Of a stretch of 62,000 nucleotides of DNA, positions 1 through 39,707 are shown piece after piece. Positions within the stretch are counted from its first letter, which is position 1. Each line of letters starts with the position of its first letter. The position numbers were made by a program, and so were the translations under genes. The notes beneath the pieces are model-generated. The model was not told where the DNA came from. It did no database searches and was given only the letters and a program-made list of their open reading frames with translations. Source of the DNA: Glandiceps talaboti (Eukaryota > Hemichordata > Enteropneusta > Spengelidae); assembly GCF_964340395.1 (NCBI RefSeq), contig NC_135555.1, positions 8,096,431-8,158,430 of the forward strand. Direction: 5' to 3'.

Positions 1-210
1 CGACGACTCTAGATCTCCTTTCTGTAAACGTCACATGTTTCTTTCCAGCGTCATTCCCGACTTCTTCACCGTTTCCTTTCTTAATATTATTTTACTATGT
101 CTTAAAATGTGTAGTTTGTAACCATCAGAAAACCCATTTGACTACTTGGTAACAGGTGGTGTCAAAAGTGAAGCGGATGATCCGCTGGAGTTTTGGTCAG
201 ATTTTCCTGA

Positions 211-229
211 TAGCGCCCCCTTCTGGCCG
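211..229 (-). promoter_or_regulatory. CTCF-like motif
   Basis: The plus strand reads TAGCGCCCCCTTCTGGCCG. This matches the reverse complement of the bilaterian CTCF consensus (core AGGGGGCGCTA) at about 16 of 19 positions. The motif lies on the minus strand. Binding is not shown by sequence alone. Confidence 0.3.
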
Positions 230-939
230 TAGTTACCTCAGAATAACTGGAACATTGATAGACTGTTTACACGGATGACAAGTTTTTTTCAAATTAATTA
301 ACTTTTCCACCATGGGACAATAATGATTCGCTGACCACATCTAGCTCTATTTAAACAGCAAAACTGACCCCTGACCTTTGATACACAAAGCCACTAAATC
401 CCAAAACAAAGACACCACCAAACCAGGAGAACGGTACCATTCGCCTCACCTCGTTAAAAACGTTAACGATTCTACCAAGGTTGACACAACACGAATACAC
501 ATGTCATTAAAAAAAAATGGCCAAAATTTTAGTTTTAAAGAGCTGGGTGCAAAATTCTTAGTTTTATGAGTCTAACCTTTAACATATGAAATAACGTTGT
601 GTAATCACCCAGTACGGTGGGGGCTAAGTTTGAATCACAGTCGCTTGTAAACTGTTATTCCTTTCCTAAATGGTTTTATTCTTGTCTATGACGGTCCTAA
701 TACAGAACAATGACGTTATTATAGGGATTGGCGATATTCTTATAAAATCGGTAGCGATGTCATACCCCCCTACATACATGTGTTGTATGTACCTACCTGA
801 ATTTGTAGGTTTAAATTTGAGATTGACAATTTTTTTTCACATCATGATTGCTTTATTTTTCTTCTTCCAGCTTATATGTATGAAACTCAACCTTTCCGAA
901 GAAGGTAAACTTTGGCAAAACTACATGGGGAGATAGAGC

Positions 940-1434
<495 letters not shown>

Positions 1435-4305
1435 ACAACCAAAACAGAACAACTGTTTTATGGACGTTGACGTTGGAGGGGTGGGTGAACGGACAAACAA
1501 ACAAGTAGAGATCTAGAGACAGCGATATCAAAACCAGACAGAACAAGATCGGCTAACATGAAACGAGATTAATTCTCCTTATTCAAAGTGTTGTTTCTGG
1601 AGGTAAAACAGTACTTATCAATAAGAAATACATGCTGAAGGTTCATATTTAAATTATCACCATGAAAATATTCTACAACTGTTACATTTAGAAGATGACA
1701 CCGCAGGCAGAATATAATTTTATCGTATCATAGTAAGATAGGATTTTCATCGCCTGTGGATAAATATAAAGACATCATGGCTATGATTGATCGACCTTCT
1801 TGCTTTGTGGATTTTAAAAATTAAAATGCCATCATTATTTATGATTCAGATTGATTGACTACACCCTCATAAACATTAATCCTGTTCTCCTCTGTTTGGC
1901 GCTGTGCGTTGTCAAGTAGTGTGCGAGTACTCCCCCCCCCCTCTCTGCCTCTAGCAGTCCAGCGTTAAGTTGGACAGATTTCACAACTCTGTGCGATAAA
2001 TTGACAACTTGAGAATGTGACAGGGCTAACCAGTAGGTCAGACATTACTTACAAAGTCTACTATATTAAATTCATCGATAAGGCCACTGAGGTGTACGTT
2101 GCCATAGAAGCCGAGGTGTATCCGTATGCATGAACGAACAGCCCCAATATATTCAGTCAATATACACAATGGCATTATGGTTTTTACCTTGACACTAGGT
2201 CTCCAAAAGGGTCAAAAATAAGAAATAATAAGAATTCACCTTCACATACAAAAATTCCACAATGTGCCCAACACCTCGCCAACTTTATTCGATTTTTGAA
2301 ACAATGCACGTGGTATGAAGGTCGCTGAAACATAAAATTCTGCCTCCAAGCATCACCAAGGGTTACTACTTGACTCAGGCTTCAATCAATCTTTAACGTC
2401 TTCAAGAGTTTATTTCGCCAGAAGGCACATAAAGCTATAAAAGTCTACTGCCTCTAAAATATAAACCTATTTTCCACAGACATGCTTTGTCTTTTCAAAT
2501 GTGAGTTTTCGTTTGGGGGGAAAGAAATTTCTCATACGGAATTATGTGTGAGAGGTCTTCAAAACGCGATGTAGCTGGAATGTAGGGTTATGATTTATAA
2601 TGTGATAATAATATAGATGTACATATGTATGTATAATACTTCATTCCAACACTTAGTTCAAAATGAAATATTTGGCTTAGATTTTTAAAATGTCCAATTT
2701 TTTTCGTCTTTACTGAACGTCAAAATACTTTTTACTTTACTGTATCAAAGTTTCGAATAATTTTCTGAATTTAATTTGAAAACTTTACATATAAAATTAT
2801 TTATTTTAAATTGTAATTTATATTATATTATTTATATTATATTCATTCAGACATACTTTTTAAAGATACATTTCGTAATAATGTTCAAATTTTTAGTTTG
2901 TGTTATCAGACATCTTACAAGTTGGCAGAGTACCGACAAGTTGGCAGTCATATACTAAACGAGCGCCGGAATACATCATAATATATCACCATGAATCATT
3001 TCTGGGCGCCATCACTCGTTTCTTATGAATTATGCAGGACTAGCCAACTTAGCTATTGTGGTTATAGATTGCAATTTCCGTACATAAAAAGTCTGTTAGC
3101 ACGATCGAGGCTAAAAGAACACATGTTCTTATAGTAGTGTGGTATACTTCAAATGTGTGTGTGTTTCTCAGCATTAAGGTATCATACGCATAGACGTCTC
3201 ACGAGGGCTTATCGAGAATTGATCGAGCAAGTCACCGCTATTATGCACTAATACCTCTACAGAAGAGTGAAATTAAGGAAAGCACACTCCAAGATGGTGA
3301 TAAAGTGGTCGATAAGAATGAATATGTGTCTTTTAACATTCAGTCGCGTCTTGTGAACCTCGTTGCGGCTTATCTTAAGGCGGTACCGAGCAAAGAACGG
3401 AGTGATAGATGATGGAGCGTACGAGATGATGCGTCAGTCAATAATGAAAGTGTTTCTAACGATATCTCCATCGCGTAACTGCACTGACCGTAAATACCAC
3501 CACGACTCTAAGCATCAAAGAACACTCAAGGGAAATCTGCACCGATTGTAAACTCTAACAGCAAATTTAGCATGGAAAATCTTTCCAATGTCTTGAAACA
3601 CTGATTCAGCTGTTTAGCAGTTGGTTCTTACCGAGGGCGATAAACTGAAACGTTTGGCGAACATTTCCCCCCGTTTTGTTTCGTTTCTTTTGTATAACAT
3701 TACACTTCCAATTCCACGATCGCGGACAGTCACTTCGTGGTTTTAGCTATGTCTTCGCATATAAACTATTCCTAGGTTGCTGAACTTGCCATTGACTCTC
3801 TTACCAAACCGTATGCGAGACCTAAGTTTCAAATCTCAGAATTACACTTGTAGGACGCTGGCGGGCGGAAACCACCCTAGTGTGTTGTAAACACCACGAA
3901 TTGTTACATGTAGTGAAGAGAGCAGAGGTTTGTTCTGGGATATTAGTTATGCATAAATGATAAGTCCAGACTGTACCCTTTGGCTTGTTATGAATTAAAG
4001 AAATGGATATCGAGTATTCTGATGTTTTAAAGCTATATATTCTATGATTCATAACATACAGAAATGATAAATGTAACATATAAGGCTACACTAAAATTGG
4101 AATCTGAGGCTGCGCTGGAAAAACTCGTATATATAGTAATTTACGATAAAAAGAGGATAAATGTAAACGTGGAAATTACTGTAATTTTGATATCACCTAT
4201 TACAGAACGTAGACTGACAATCAGAAATGTTTCAAAGTGAATTATTTGTATAGAGAATGAAATGGTTTAAGAACGAAAAGTTAATATTTCCAATATCATC
4301 AATAC

Positions 4306-4742
<437 letters not shown>

Positions 4743-6066
4743 ACTGCACACCCTCTCGTATGTTGAGGAATGTAGCGATACCATTAACCGCATGTTAAGT
4801 TATTCTAGGCAATCAACTATAATTAACTCCTTGGAGAATAGAGAAAGAATCGCCTTTTCATTTCTCCCACTTTCCGCTTGGGTTGTTTAGATCCGAAAAC
4901 GCATAGTGATAGCCTGTTTATGGTGAACAAAGCCATCAGGGAGACAAAGTAGTGTCTTTTTAATGTGGTTCTAGATTTGGCATTGTCTTGTCGCCTTTCA
5001 TGTGCACCTCACTAAGTTACCATCCCATATTTGTGCATTGAAATTGAACGACTGAGACGAGCTGTCCAATCACAGAGGTAATAACCCCAAGTGTAAACAA
5101 ACACACAAAAGGGTCCGTTTAGAATTAGGGTATTAACAGATCTCAAACAACTCCTCCCAAAGGTCGCCAGGTTTAAGAAACTTTGTAAAAGCCATCCACA
5201 AAACCTAGCAGCATCTCCATTTCAATGTTTTCATTCAAACAATATACACACACTCAGTGTCTAGAACCAAAGTATGAATGTGGTGACTTTAAGCTACCAT
5301 TGCGTCACATATCATCGTTCGAAGGTCTGTCACCAAATAAATTCACTATTCATAAGTTTTGTCTCATAGATCGCGATATTACTTGGCATACGTGATTAAT
5401 TACGAAAAACCAAGACGGTCTGTATGTGCCTCCACCCCTAGAAACAATGAAATGAGCCACCGAGATCTTTTAACGTTCATTGAATACACATACAATGTGA
5501 GAGAGCCAATCAGCATACTAAGCCATGCTATCATGTTACATTATGGGTTGGACTTCTTGTAGCGCGTAAGGCTTTTGATTCCTCCTGATTTTACTATGCA
5601 ATGGTCTCGAGCAGTGTGTGAGGTGACATACATTGTAGTTCTACGCTGTCAGCGTCGTGTTACCGTATCCAGACTTCGTCCCTTCTCACCACCATACACC
5701 ATATGCAGCGATCCACCAAGCCTACCACCTACCCTAATGTCGTGTGGGAATAATGGTTCAATGTACCCCTAGCACATTTTATTGCGGAAAAATCAGAGAC
5801 CAGTCTGTGTGTGTGTGCTATATATATATATATATCAGTTCATTTCAACAAACCTAAGTGTATTTTGAGTTGAGGTCTCATGAAACTGTGCTGTGTTTAT
5901 GGAACACTGTGACATTTGATGTTTTGGACTACCAGTGTTTATAGTGTCAAATGTTGAGAAAGTGAGAGTGTCTAAGCTGCGTTACTCACCAACACACTGT
6001 GTATTGACCAAAAGGTGTGTTTGATTTGTAAGCGTGAACGTTAATAAGTCACAGCACTCCGACAAC

Positions 6067-32273
<26,207 letters not shown>

Positions 32274-32434
32274 TCACATGGTGACGTCTCAAACTTTAGT
32301 TACTTTCAAGCGCCGTTTAAAAAATATTGAAGTGCCAGAAGAAAAAACAACACTTTTTTGTAGGTTTGTAAAGTATATTTTTATAATTATCAGAAATTAA
32401 CAGTTATGTCTTAGTTTCTTCCTCAAATTTGAGT

Positions 32435-32860
32435 CTTGTTCATAGAGCCATTTTAGTTCACTTCCTACTATTGTCGTCAGAATGGAATTCGCCTTGTAAA
32501 CTTCGAACCTACGTTACTAGAGTTTTACCAGGAGACGGAGTCCAAGATGTGAAATTTGCGTTTATTTTACGACGTCATTTGACATGCGTCCGTGCTTCTG
32601 CAATCGGAATGAAAGCCATCATGGTAATATTTGAGTCTAGTTTATCGTATATTTTACAAAAATTAGCACACTCCCGAAATTAGGGGAAAGGGAGTGCAAC
32701 CATGCACAATTTGCTCGGGCGATTTGAGTCTATAGGTTATTGGTCCATTCTGCTTGTGTTGCTGCCTTTGTTATCGGAATGGATGCCATCGAGTGTAGTT
32801 ATTGGTCCATTTAACAGAGTTTCTGCTTTTGTTAGGGGAGTGGAAGCCGCCTTGTAAAAT
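32435..32860 (+). repeat. Degenerate tandem repeat, about 70-80 bp period
   Basis: Related segments of the type TCTGCxxTTGTTATCGGAATG followed by GAxGCCATC recur near 32590-32625, 32755-32795 and 32820-32860, and in weaker form near 32470. TTATTGGTCCATT also occurs twice (about 32737 and 32800). This looks like an old minisatellite in the APCDD1 3' flank or 3' UTR. Confidence 0.45.
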
Positions 32861-33556
32861 ATGCATAGTGTACAATACCGTTATGATATCGGTAAACCAA
32901 GTAGGAACTTTTGATGTCTATTTCTTGCATACAAATCATTAGGAACGTAAAATGATAGAGACAATGTTATAAAACATGTATAACAATATTTGGATGAAAT
33001 TGTGAAGTTTCTTTCATTTTAAACTTTTGACAATTTTGTTATTTTTTGTTTGTTTTTGATATTATTGTATTTTCCTATGAGATGTTCTTTTCAGTAAACA
33101 GCCTCCCTGCGAATGGCACGAGGCACAGAACGAATTCAAGTGAAAATAGCCTAAAGTGTTCAAACGATTTGAGTTTGATGGTGACGGGAAGTGATGTGAG
33201 TTTGTGAGATGAGCACACAAGTAGGTAGTGACAAATAGGCCGTGAGTAGTGAAGTAAATTATTCGGTTGGTTGCTTCTTAGCACACTGTTCGAGGAAATG
33301 GAAAGATGACTTTGGGATTTGGATAAGAGGTTACGTTGCAATTGAAATCGACCAATATTCTGCTAGTACACCTGCTTGTTGTTTGCTCAGTTTCGTTCCT
33401 TCGTTCAACCATGGCTGTATTACTAACCGACTAGATAACCGTCAATATCTTTGCTTAGTTGAAACGTCTTGGTCATGGAAGCTTAATAAATAAATGTATG
33501 CCGAGCCGTGTTTGTGTGAATCGTGTGTTGCACAGTTTGGCAATCTGTGTATATGG

Positions 33557-33557
33557 C

Positions 33558-33600
<43 letters not shown>

Positions 33601-33842
33601 GTGTTTGCATTTATATGTGTGTACGTGCGTGTATTTATTTCAGTGCGTCTGTGTCTGTCTGTGTCTGCTTATCTCTGTATGTATGTATGTATGTATGTAT
33701 GTATGTATGTATGTATGTATGTGTGTATGTATGTATGTATGTATGTATGTATGTATGTATGTATGTATGTATGTATGTATGTATGTATGTATGTATGTAT
33801 GTGTGTATGTATGTTTGTGTGTGTGTGTTGTTGTTGTTGTTG
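33557..33842. repeat. Compound microsatellite (TCTG, TATG, TTG)
   Basis: (TCTG)n at 33557-33600, about 130 bp of (TATG)n from 33677, then a short (TTG)n. Overlapping Cys-Met-Tyr-Val and His-Thr-Tyr-Ile frames are repeat translations. Confidence 0.95.
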
Positions 33843-33873
33843 CCTGTAATCATATTGTAGTCGAAACTTATAA

Positions 33874-33879
33874 AATAAA
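33874..33879 (+). terminator. Candidate polyadenylation signal downstream of APCDD1
   Basis: AATAAA in TATAAAATAAAATC. AATAAATAAA near 33484 is another candidate. Both lie 1.2-1.6 kb after the APCDD1 stop. Which one is used, if either, cannot be told from sequence. Confidence 0.2.
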
Positions 33880-34053
33880 ATCTTATTAATAACCAAGGAG
33901 ACGTATTTGAAAATGTGTTGGTCAGGGCGTGTTTATAGTATCGACACCTAGCAAGTAATCGTTTCATTCACAATACAAGTGTGTATTATTACTATAGCGC
34001 TGGAGAGCAATAACGAGTTTCCCGATGGTTAGCAAAAATTGCGTTGTCAGTCT

Positions 34054-34054
<1 letters not shown>

Positions 34055-34117
<63 letters not shown>

Positions 34118-34222
34118 TACATACATACATACATACATACATACATACATACATACATACATACATACATACATACATACATACATACATACATACATAC
34201 ATACATACATACATACATACAC
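34055..34222. repeat. (CA)n(TACA)n microsatellite
   Basis: About 55 bp of CA passes into about 110 bp of TACA. All overlapping open frames are repeat translations. Confidence 0.95.
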
Positions 34223-35767
34223 AAAACATGAAGCTTCTAAATGATGCATTTATACACAGTGATAGTAACAAAGTGATAGGGAGTGTGCCAATGTCACGTA
34301 GAGCTATACATTGCTATACTGTCAAGTACGTGAAGGCGATGAATCGAGTGAGAGATATAATACAATGTTCAACTTATGCTCTTACACGGCAGTTTATCAT
34401 CTTAGCATGCCTGTAGAACTACGTTAGAACGGAGTATACATGCTACCCACGTAGTCATTTTATTCATGTCTCGGTAAGCTTGGGAAGTCACCAATTGAAA
34501 GTGAGTTTATGTACGCTTAAAAGAACAATCCATGTCATATTCATTTACAAAGGAGAAACACAATTCAAGTCATCTATTTGAAAATCATGCAGATACGGCA
34601 AATATGTTGGAAAAAAAGACGAAGCGTGCAAAATATCGATTCGTCTGCCAATCAGTTCTTTCTTTATCCTTGTCCATATACTTAGACTTAGGGAAGTTTA
34701 AACACGATGTCTGATGCTGATCCCAGCGTAGACAGTCTTGTATCACGACGTCTTGTCAATCGCAGCAATACACAGGTCTGTACTGTGCGAACGCAACAAT
34801 TTATTCAGAATTCGAATCCTACCATTTCTAAATATAGAACACGTGATTAATTGGTTAACCGCTTTAATACGATCACCTGCCACGCTGATAAGATTAATTA
34901 GCATATTTGCTGCAGATTGGAATTAATTAGAACGCATGCAATTTCATTTATTTCCGTTTTTATGTGTGTCAATAATCACCCATATTTTACGCCAATTGGT
35001 AAGTACAGTTTTGTGAGTGTGTTTCACCAGAAAAGAGGAGCCCAGGGCTACAAATATCTACTTGGCATGAAGAAGTAATTATCAAAGACGTCTAGATGTA
35101 TTTCATAGTAGGTCTATAAATGTCGAGTCTCGACAAGTCATGTGTATAATGAACAAATTATATCGCTGTTTGAGACTTGGATTCAAATATAGAAATAAAC
35201 GTGTCCTATGTACAAATGGCCTCTATTAAAATCACAAGAAAAAAAAATCAAGAATGAATACCTAGTTTTCTACTTTTTATTTTTTTTTCCATAATTAAAA
35301 TGTACTTGTATGACAATCATAGCAATATCATGAAGTTATTCCAAATGGCCTCCTATATTCTAAGGTCACGGTTATGGGCCTATACATTTATAGTATATGG
35401 TAAATTAATAGTCATGAAACGCTTTATGGAATCAAGATTGCAAATCTTCACGTTTCACTGTGTATTTCTAAGAAACTGGCCAAGAGTTGTTGGTTGGTTT
35501 GAAGTCGTTCAAAATACTATTAACATTTTATACAGAAACTTGGGGGTAGAGTTTTGCTTTGACATTCACAGGAGATAAAATACCTATGCATGTGAAAGAT
35601 TTGTCGCTTTGCACACTCCTGTACTATACACCCCGAGTGATTACAGGAGTACACAAAACGATGAATCGGTCAGTCCCCCACATACTGTTACATATGCATG
35701 TATCAAGTCAGCTTGCAAATCCAAGTAAAATACCCACCTTTATGACGTGAGTTGTGAGATGCTACTA

Positions 35768-35966
35768 GCAATGTCGTAAAAAGGTCTGTCATTTTTACGA
35801 CAATTATCTACAGTTGCAATGTCGTAAAAAGGTCTGTTATTTCTACGACAATTATCTACAGTTGCAATGTCGTAAAAAGGTGTTATTTTTACGACAATTA
35901 TCTACAGTTGCAATGTCGTAAAAAGGTCTGTTATATTTACGACAATTATCTATAGTTGCAATGTCA
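35768..35966. repeat. Tandem array of palindromic 48-bp units
   Basis: Units start at 35768, 35816, 35864 and 35910, with a truncated fifth at 35958. Each contains GTCGTAAAAA, a spacer of about 9 nt and TTTTTACGAC (with small variants), that is, its own hairpin, followed by AATTATCTACAGTTGCAAT as the junction to the next. Unit 3 is 46 bp and the other full units are 48 bp. The arms keep complementarity in most units although the loops vary. Confidence 0.85.
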
Positions 35967-36990
35967 GTATATAAACTCTTTTATCAATCCTGTGGCTATA
36001 TGCCACGGTCCAATAATGTCGTACAACTAAATAGTTATATATAAAAAATCGGGTTTGTTTATCTGTTATTTTCTGATAAATCGCACTAATTTTATATCGT
36101 TTCTTCCCTAAAATATTTGAGGTAAAAGTGTACCTACTCAAGGAAGCATGTGCACACATTAAGCTATGAAATGTCCTCCCTCGATGATCCAAGCAATGAT
36201 TGCTTTACGAGTACATTAATCACAGGGATATAAGTAACTAAAAGCAACTGAACAATTCATCTTATTCACCATGTCTCAGCAGCTCGCCCGAAGACAGTGT
36301 CGAAAAGTTCAACGCAAGTCACGTGACCACGACTACGAAATCGGTTATAAGTCATCGCGTGTATTTGAGCAGGGCAATGATCTAAACTTTAAATTTATGA
36401 TGCATACATTTAAACATGGTTATTATTTTTCTAAATCTTTAGGGAGGGGGATAGTCTCAACTCAAAATAACACCTATAACTGGTCAACATATTATATAAA
36501 GTTAATTATCCATTAATTACTTGATATTTCTACATATAACGCCATGTAACCTCAGGTTCAACAGACTCCACTTTCTACTAATTCTTCAATTTTTGTTCAA
36601 CCCTTCCTTTCCTTGGCCAGTCGACTCCTTTTTCAACGGACCTTTACCTCCTTCATCTTATTTCAACCCCCCCCTTGGCGTGGTTAGTGACCCCTCCCTC
36701 TTTCTTTGAACTATTACCCCTTCAAATTATTCAAATCAATAGCCTCCGTTTGGAGAAGTAAACGGTATCCTTTTGCTACAAACTTTTACCCTCTTGAAAT
36801 GATTTAAAACATTGAAGTGTTAAATGGCCTCCCATTTCAACGTCATTTCAACTTATTAACACTTCAACGTCTACATGGTTCAAAAATCGTTATTTATTGC
36901 CATAATCTAACAGTTTTGATAGTGCATACGCCGCTATAACTATTCCTTAGAAGCTACTTCAGTGTTGATGAATCATGCATCATGATGCAC

Positions 36991-37060
36991 GGTATGGGCC
37001 TCGAACCCAACCCGACGTAAAACTCCGTAACCGCCTCGGGCGATGCTCAACCACACTGTC
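36991..37060 (-). repeat. tRNA-like SINE head (A and B box)
   Basis: On the minus strand TGGTTGAGCATCG (37053-37041) resembles a pol III A box, and 32 nt later GGGTTCGAGGCC (37008-36997) fits the B box GGTTCGANNCC. The spacing is right for a tRNA-type internal promoter. I do not see a complete cloverleaf with matching acceptor arms, so a tRNA-derived SINE or tRNA pseudogene is more likely than a functional tRNA. Confidence 0.4.
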
Positions 37061-38330
37061 ACTACAAAAGCATCATTTAAATATTTTCATATTTCATTGT
37101 GCATAAACTAAGGACCAAGCATTGCATGTAGCAGAGCAGAGCAATTTCCCAAGCGACACCATATAGAGCGTTAATGGTATTAAAATTCAGTTAAGCAGCC
37201 TTTGAAGAGTTGCAGGTAGAAAGTGCCGAAGGCGACATTTTGGCGTAATTACTCAAGATCGAGCGCTGCACAATATCCAAGCACTGAAAGTAGTTCAGAT
37301 GTCAGTTTTAAGTGTTTCATCGGGGTAATCACCGCGGGCAGATTGAAATTTACACCTCTAGAAATCAGCATGGAAGAGAGATAGTTTAAAAGACGAATAT
37401 AACTGGAAACAAGCACGTACTTGTATTTGTCGGTAACATTCCGATTGAAATAGGATCCTAGAACGGTGTTAGAAAAGTAAACGGTTCTGCTCAGTGCTAC
37501 TTCAGGTAGTTGAAGTGGCATCTAGTATTAATGTACTTATGTTTTCCACATTTATGTGTAAAATTACACGTAGAGTGACACAGCCATTCAAATACCAATT
37601 AAGTCAAACCGCTTTGTTTGATCTGGGGCAGTCACAGAAGAGAAAATGTTAAATGCTACCCTGTGTACAATAAAAGGTAGAACAAGCTTTTGTTTGTGCA
37701 AGTCAAATTACCAGCCATTACTAACAAACCTTTCTTTACAGAATGTGCATGTTTCCTAATGAGAGTTCCGATTCTTCTGGGTCATATTGCTACAATCACG
37801 GATCGTTAGAGGACTCAATGAAAGATCGAGCCTGGAATGTGCTTCACTGCGAATTCCCACATAAAAAAGTAGTCAATTCAAAGAGTATATGGAAATTTCT
37901 ACACCGTGTTTATCCACACAAATATCTCCCATTGTGGGTATTACAATGTTATCGGTACTCGTAACACCAAATGGACCATTCGGTTTTATTTCCTGTGTTT
38001 TGTATATGCATTTTATTGGGTTGTTGTGATGACAGCCGTGGCTACCTCTATAGCTGCAAAGCTTTACAGGAACATAATAAAAACAACTTGTAAAACCAAC
38101 AGTGTAATTGAAAGGTTTGATTAAATTTTGATGTTGTCAACAAACGAGATTCTCTTCTGTCGGCATCTTTAATGACATCTTCCAGGATTAATTTCTGTCT
38201 TTGCCTATCGGCCAAAAGCCACATTTTTCTTTTATTGGTATCTATAGATATGGACGCATGTGCATTATAAAATAGATCAGGGTAATGTACGAGAGAGCTC
38301 AACCACTCGCTCGCTCGCTCGGTTAGTTGG

Positions 38331-38535
38331 TTGATAGATTGATTGATTGATCGATTGACAGACTATGATTGATTGATTGATTGATTGAGTGAGTGAGTGA
38401 GTGAGTGAGTGAGTGAGTGAGTGAGTGAGTGAGTGAGTGAGTGAGTGAGTGAGTGAGTGAGTGAATGTGTGTGTGTGTGTGTGTGTGTGTGTGAGTGGGT
38501 GAGTGAGTGAGTGACAGCCTGATTGATTGATTGAT

Positions 38536-38582
<47 letters not shown>

Positions 38583-38584
38583 CT
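38331..38584. repeat. Compound microsatellite (GATT, GAGT, GT)
   Basis: (GATT)n, about 80 bp of (GAGT)n, (GT)n, a few GAGT units and (GATT)n again. The order is roughly mirror-symmetric around the GT core. Confidence 0.95.
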
Positions 38585-39439
38585 GGTCAGTTTGTTCGAC
38601 CCACAGGTTAGCATGTTGATGAATTGCATGTTTTATTTCATTAACATGGCACTGTTTTTTAAAGTGACGCAACCTAGTTTTAACCAGATCGTCCTGTCAA
38701 AATTAAATCGGTTGTCAACTTTTCTAACATATTTTTATTTTTTTACATGAAATTGGGGACAAGTCATAAACAAAATGGAGTAATATAGTTTTCCTTTAGT
38801 TTAATATTCGCAAGTAAAATGCTACAAGGCACTGAACATTGATGTACATGTATTAGACATAGGTATGTACATTGTAACAGTGGTTGTAACATCACCGATG
38901 ACATTTAATTTATCGCCAATATCATTTTACAACATCTTCATTTTTATTGCTCATTCAGAATTGCTAACTTGAAGAGATGAGATTTACAGCATTATTTTAC
39001 TGTTATTCCATCCTTTAGAGTGCTACTAGCCACTGTACATTAGTGACAGTTGGTCAATGTATGTACGTGACTGACCCAGTAGAATGTAGTAGTTATGGGG
39101 GGGGGGATCCCTCTGTCCATTTTTTTGCGGGTGGGGGGATAGCTGACCTTTCAGCTTTGTTTATTCACACGTATGAAATTATTAGTATGTGGAATACTAT
39201 TGTCGTTTTAATATGGATATAAGGGGCAAAGTTCTGCAGAGTCGGTCACGTCCGTAAACCAGTTCAGCGCTGATGACGCCACATACTCCATTCCATTCGA
39301 TACCCATTTGACATTTCCTTTTCCGTCCTATTTCCATTTGTTTGAAACGTATATGATTTCTGTGTGTGTTTTCACTTGATGTGAATTTAAATAATGATAT
39401 GCAAATAGTAGATCACAGTAACCTGGCACTGGTACACGT

Positions 39440-39620
39440 GTGTATGTATGCATGTATGTATGTATGTATGTATGTATGTATGTATGTATGTATGTATGTA
39501 TGTATGTATGTATGTATGTATGTATGTATGTATGTATGTATGTATGTATGTATGTATGTATGTGTGTGTGTATGTGTGTATGTATATGTGTATGTCTGTG
39601 TGTGTGTCTGTTTGTTTGTG

Positions 39621-39707
<87 letters not shown>
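39440..39707. repeat. Compound microsatellite (TATG, TGTG, TGTC)
   Basis: About 120 bp of (TATG)n, a mixed TGTG/TGTC transition and about 95 bp of (TGTC)n. The open frames are repeat translations. Confidence 0.95.

Noticed and set aside
35300-35578. 92-codon plus-strand frame
   Set aside because: No domain, poor start context and no neighbouring exon; frequency as expected by chance.
35768-35966. Palindromic repeat array resembling a CRISPR
   Set aside because: Units are directly joined with no unique spacers, and the context is an animal genome.
37743-38124. Two overlapping frames after an acceptor-like TTTCTTTACAG
   Set aside because: No recognisable domain, no matching upstream exon and no supported donor. 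One frame is hydrophobic only because the DNA is T-rich.
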